From contig JAIPFP010000021.1 of the NCBI GenBank assembly GCA_021736575.1, positions 1 through 44,502 of the forward strand: 44,502 bases of DNA. Reading direction: 5' to 3'. The translations under genes and the position numbers were made by a program. The DNA is from Pirellula sp. (GTDB lineage Bacteria; Planctomycetota; Planctomycetia; Pirellulales; Pirellulaceae). Shown here piece after piece: positions 40,976-44,502 of this stretch. The notes under the pieces were generated by a model. It was not told where the DNA came from. It searched no databases and worked only from the letters and a program-made list of their open reading frames with translations. Position 1 is the stretch's first letter. Each line of letters begins with the position of its first letter.

Positions 40976-42787
40976 ATGGCCCGTTATATTTCGTTTGCCG
41001 TTTTGCTTGCGATCATCGTCGTTATCGGCGCTCTGTTCTACAAAGTAATGATTGGCTTCTTTGTTCCCGTGTTTCTCGCGGTTGTGCTGGTCGTCGTGTT
41101 TCGGCCTTTGCATCGATGGGTTTTGGTTAAGTTCGGTGGTCGCGAGCACGTGGCAGCCGGAATTACAACCATGCTTATTGTGCTAATCGTTCTCATTCCG
41201 GCTGCATTGGTTGTATCGATGGCCGCCGTACAAGGAACGAATCTGGTTCGGTCGACCAGTGTTACGTTGACACTTGCAAAACTTCGGTCGAATAGCCTAC
41301 TACCACTGGAATTTCCCTACGCAAACCAAGTTCAAGATATTCAGAAGAATATAGATAATATCCAGGACTTGGTGTCGAAACAGCAGAGCTATGACGCTCT
41401 CATGAACCTGATGGACAACAAAGGTGCATTGCAAGGAGACGTCTCAGCAATCCGCATGGAGCTCACGAAGTTCATCCCGCAGCTTGTCGTTTCAACCAAG
41501 AAGGAACTTGTGACGCAGATTGGAAAGACCCGCCGCAAAAGCGTGAAAGAACCAATCCCGCGAGAGAAAATTGAAGTTGAAATTGCAAAATACTTTGAGC
41601 AGGTTGAAAAAGACTTAGCCGCACTGCTTGGAACAAACCGCGAAGAATCCGCCGATGCGTCGCAAGAAGAGCTAGCTAGAATCCTTTACGGGCCCGGCGT
41701 TCCGTTGACGGGTTTCTCGAGCGACGAGGGAGCGATCATTTCGCATGCCCGCGAAGATCTTTTTAAGAAGGGATTGGCATGGGATCAAACGCTATCGGAG
41801 ATGGAGACGTGCCTGGATGCCTTCACTCCAGGACCAGATCAAAACGTATCGCAAGTGCAACGAGCGGCCGTCGAACTGGGTTCGCAATGGCAAAGGACTC
41901 GTGACATTATTTCGGGTGGTGCATGGTTGAGAGCCCTGAAAGAACTCGCCAATCCGTCCGTCGATGATCTCGAGAAGCTAAACCAAAGTTTTTTTGATTA
42001 CATTGGACCGAGGCTAGTTGGTTTCTCTGGAGATCTAGCGACGTTCTTGCTTCGCTTCGTTATAGCCAGCAGCATTCTATTGCTATCGCTTTATTTCTTT
42101 CTCTACGATGGCCCAGGGATGGTTCGCACGCTGATGGAATTGAGTCCGTTGGACGATCGGTATGAACTCGAACTGCTGGCCGAGTTTGATCGAATTTCTC
42201 GAGCCATTGTCTTGGCAACCGTCTTGTCCGCTCTGCTTCAAGGTCTTGTTGCCGGGATTGGATACTACTTTGCTGGCATGCCGTCGCTCATTCTATTGAC
42301 TGCGTTGACAGCTACATGCGCGCTCGTTCCATTTGTTGGGCCAGCGATCGTTTGGGCACCGGTATGTGTCTACCTTGCTATATACCAAGAGAACTTTTGG
42401 GCCGCCGGGTTGTTGGCATTATGGGGCATGTTCATTGTTGGAACGGTCGACAACGTCGTAAAGATGTTTGTTTTGCATGGCCAAAGCCAGCTTCATCCTT
42501 TGCTCGCATTGCTGAGTGTACTCGGTGGAATACAGTCACTTGGCCCGATCGGAATCTTGGTAGGACCGATGGTGGTGGTTCTTCTCCAGACATTGCTCGG
42601 CATCTTGAGAACGGAGCTAACGCACTTTAGAAAGTCGGAGGACTCCGCTACCGAAAATTCTGGTTTGGCAACCGATCCTAAGTCGCTCAGCGGCCTCATT
42701 CGCAAGGTGAAAGGGACCGGAACGAGTAGCGATTCCGAGTCAAATGAACCGGAATCGCCGATGCCTCTCGGTACTGTAACCCCGTAG
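40976..42787 (+). CDS. AI-2E (UPF0118/PerM) family transporter with large insert
   Basis: A 603-residue membrane protein. The first three hydrophobic segments (about 1-85) and the C-terminal segments (about 350-580, including the family's ALVPFVGPAIVWAPV and LGPIGILVGPMVVV) match the AI-2E exporter family. A hydrophilic block of about 250 residues (92-345), partly coiled-coil-like, lies between them. Usual family members are about 350-380 residues long, so the insert accounts for the excess. Transport of autoinducer-2 is one reported role; ion exchange is another. The next gene begins 1 base after the stop. Confidence 0.85.
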   Translation: MARYISFAVLLAIIVVIGALFYKVMIGFFVPVFLAVVLVVVFRPLHRWVLVKFGGREHVAAGITTMLIVLIVLIPAALVVSMAAVQGTNLVRSTSVTLTLAKLRSNSLLPLEFPYANQVQDIQKNIDNIQDLVSKQQSYDALMNLMDNKGALQGDVSAIRMELTKFIPQLVVSTKKELVTQIGKTRRKSVKEPIPREKIEVEIAKYFEQVEKDLAALLGTNREESADASQEELARILYGPGVPLTGFSSDEGAIISHAREDLFKKGLAWDQTLSEMETCLDAFTPGPDQNVSQVQRAAVELGSQWQRTRDIISGGAWLRALKELANPSVDDLEKLNQSFFDYIGPRLVGFSGDLATFLLRFVIASSILLLSLYFFLYDGPGMVRTLMELSPLDDRYELELLAEFDRISRAIVLATVLSALLQGLVAGIGYYFAGMPSLILLTALTATCALVPFVGPAIVWAPVCVYLAIYQENFWAAGLLALWGMFIVGTVDNVVKMFVLHGQSQLHPLLALLSVLGGIQSLGPIGILVGPMVVVLLQTLLGILRTELTHFRKSEDSATENSGLATDPKSLSGLIRKVKGTGTSSDSESNEPESPMPLGTVTP

Positions 42788-42788
42788 T

Positions 42789-44502
42789 ATGAAGCCGTTC
42801 AGAAGCAAACTACCTGGAGGTTTATGGTCGCATTTGCCAGCGTTCGCATTGGCATTCCTTTGGTGGTTGCTTGCAATCGCATTGAGTAGCCGCGATTACT
42901 TCTTGCTCAACTACGGTGCGTTGCGCAGCGTCGACCCGATGCTCGCGCCTTTTCGGTCGACGTTGTTCGCAAACGCGTTTGCGATCGTCGCGATGATCGT
43001 TTGGCTTGTTTTGCGTCAACTTGGTTTAAGGTCGAATGATGGTCGACGTTCCATCATGCTTGCAACGATCTTTCTAGCCATTTCGCTTTTGCCGGCCTCC
43101 GCATGGATCACACAATGGTCCGCAGAGAGTGTCGCAATAGAAAGCATCTGGAGTGTGTTTTGGATGTCCGCTTGGACCGGACTTAGTTTCGCGGAGCTAG
43201 GACGAGCCTGTAACCTTGGAGCGATCGAGCCATACGCAACTTCCGTCGAGCATAACGCCACGCAATCGTGGATCGGCTTTGCAATGGTATGTTTACTGAG
43301 CTTGACTTGTGGAATATGGTGGACATATCAGTCCTACGACTTCTACAATAGTTTTATGCTCGGCTTCAATGACTTTGGTCATTTCATGCAGCGCGTCGCG
43401 AATACGGCTGACGGTCGAAGCATCTTGCTAGAAACTCCTGTCTTGCCAGCCTTTTGGGATCACTTCAATCCAGGCCTATTGATGTTGGTTCCGCTTTGGA
43501 AGTTGTTTCCGGACGTGACCGTTGCATTCTACTTGCAGTCCATTTCGTTAGCGGGGAGCGCCATTCTCGTTTGGCAGGTAGCTCGTGCGGCGGGGCACAG
43601 GGTGTTGAGTGCCGTGATTTGGTCCACCGCATGGCTTTTTCAACCAGTGCTCGGTCAAATGAACTTGGCGTATACTTATGGATGGCATCCTATCAGTCTT
43701 GCTATCCCGTTGCTGCTGATGTCGGTACTCTGCCTTCAGAAGCGTCGAGTTGGTTTGGCTTTCGCATCCATCCTGCTTGCGTTGTCGATGGAAGAGGGTG
43801 TTTTCGTCATCGCGGCCTTATTTTGCGGACTAAACGCTGCACTCCGTTATGGTTGCTTCGATCGTGCGCGAACACCTGAGACGCAGATTCACAACGCCAT
43901 GCCCTGGCAAACGTGGACGGTGCTTTTCCTTGCATTTGCAGTTGGCTTCGTTGTGGTTTTTCGTTTCAGTGGACTTGCGGAATTTCAGACGGCAAGGTTT
44001 GCTTCCTTGGGTCAAACTCCGATCCAAGTACTATTTTCTCCTGTGCTTCGTCCAGGCATTTTTTGGGGCCAACTGCTCAGCGTGAAGAACGGTACCTTCC
44101 TGCTTGGATTGTGCTTGCCTTGCTTCTTGCCTTCGATGGTTCGCGGGTGGCGGTACTTGTTAGCGGTGGTCTTGCCGCTGGGTGTGTTGTTGGTTTGGGA
44201 ACATCGGCCTGCACAAAGTCTAGCCTTTCAATATTCGAGTATCTTGCTCCCAGTTATATGGCTATCGACGATGCTTGGTTCTCAATCGCCAGAACCTTTG
44301 GTAGCAAACAACGCCAAATCCCGATGGCGTTTACCGAGCTGGAGCGGCGGAGCCGCTGCGTTGGGCGCGTTCGCAACCGCTTCAACGCTCAGCTTGTTCC
44401 TTGGCCAATTTCCTTTTAGTTCTAGAACGCTACAGGATGTCCAAGTTCAGACGTATCAACCTGAGGAAACGGGATTTCGTTTGCAACAAGGTGGCGCAGA
44501 TA
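42789..44502 (+). CDS. DUF2079-like polytopic membrane protein (partial, C-terminus off window)
   Basis: The frame is open from ATG 42789 to the right edge (571 codons). Many hydrophobic segments alternate with short loops. DHFNPGLLMLVPLWKLFPDV and YGWHPISLAIPLLLM match the DUF2079 pattern from memory: an acidic first loop and an HP motif. That family resembles GT-C glycosyltransferases. It starts directly after the AI-2E stop (TAG-T-ATG), suggesting coupling. Confidence 0.7.
   Translation, partial: MKPFRSKLPGGLWSHLPAFALAFLWWLLAIALSSRDYFLLNYGALRSVDPMLAPFRSTLFANAFAIVAMIVWLVLRQLGLRSNDGRRSIMLATIFLAISLLPASAWITQWSAESVAIESIWSVFWMSAWTGLSFAELGRACNLGAIEPYATSVEHNATQSWIGFAMVCLLSLTCGIWWTYQSYDFYNSFMLGFNDFGHFMQRVANTADGRSILLETPVLPAFWDHFNPGLLMLVPLWKLFPDVTVAFYLQSISLAGSAILVWQVARAAGHRVLSAVIWSTAWLFQPVLGQMNLAYTYGWHPISLAIPLLLMSVLCLQKRRVGLAFASILLALSMEEGVFVIAALFCGLNAALRYGCFDRARTPETQIHNAMPWQTWTVLFLAFAVGFVVVFRFSGLAEFQTARFASLGQTPIQVLFSPVLRPGIFWGQLLSVKNGTFLLGLCLPCFLPSMVRGWRYLLAVVLPLGVLLVWEHRPAQSLAFQYSSILLPVIWLSTMLGSQSPEPLVANNAKSRWRLPSWSGGAAALGAFATASTLSLFLGQFPFSSRTLQDVQVQTYQPEETGFRLQQGGAD

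Noticed and set aside
1-44502. tRNA, rRNA, tmRNA, RNase P RNA or SRP RNA genes
   Set aside because: Scanning for typical T-arm and core motifs found no candidate with a plausible fold; none is reported.

Overview
The window looks like chromosomal DNA from a planctomycete, probably of the Pirellulaceae or a close relative. The basis is family recognition from memory: a DUF1559 protein with the pilin-like phrase LLLPAVQAAREAARRM, an N-terminal zinc-ribbon membrane protein, a helix-turn-helix plus receiver fusion, exported low-complexity proteins, and intergenic spaces filled with imperfect palindromes. No rRNA, tRNA, CRISPR array, insertion sequence or phage gene was seen. Both window ends cut through genes.

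Layout. 1-6579 (minus) is a five-gene housekeeping run, lysS - ychF - cdsA - phoH - 7TM-HD phosphohydrolase (cut at the left edge). A degenerate receiver protein (6677-7132) is divergent from it. 7309-10021 (minus) holds acylphosphatase, an acyl-lipid/acyl-CoA desaturase and a Gfo/Idh/MocA dehydrogenase. 10313-16793 (plus) holds an HTH-receiver regulator, a small unknown protein, mnmG, an FAD amine-oxidase-like protein abutting mnmG, and a DUF1559 protein. 16899-21032 (minus) is a compact three-gene operon: a fusion of a ferritin-like diiron domain to DUF362, a CrtI-like FAD oxidoreductase, and an alpha/beta hydrolase with Asp at the nucleophile position. tex (21513-23702, plus) meets a MATE transporter (minus). 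25268-28468 (minus) is a heme A module: diheme cytochrome c lipoprotein, ctaA, ctaB. groES-groEL follow (minus) with a clear intrinsic terminator. The right third holds a zinc-ribbon membrane protein, two exported proteins, a Uma2 nuclease-like protein, pcp-larB, an LRR protein, a Pro/Thr repeat protein, a cysteine-desulfurase-like enzyme, a UPF0104 membrane protein, a long AI-2E family transporter and a cut DUF2079 membrane protein.

The strongest candidate for something undescribed is the diiron-DUF362 / CrtI-like / Asp-hydrolase operon. Its parts suggest oxidative chemistry on a lipid or isoprenoid followed by hydrolysis, but neither substrate nor product can be read from the sequence. It is flanked by two related palindromic elements in opposite orientation (16807-16862 and 21429-21475). 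A second theme is the intergenic palindromes: four adjacent hairpins at 10911-11090, a family at 11600-11688 with a half copy forming the leader of the gene at 32329, and a perfect 23-bp inverted repeat at 28652-28710 whose arms are themselves palindromic.

Product names rest on motifs read by eye; no database search was possible. Start codons were moved inward from the longest reading frame where a Shine-Dalgarno match, gene overlap or the family's usual N-terminus favoured it.
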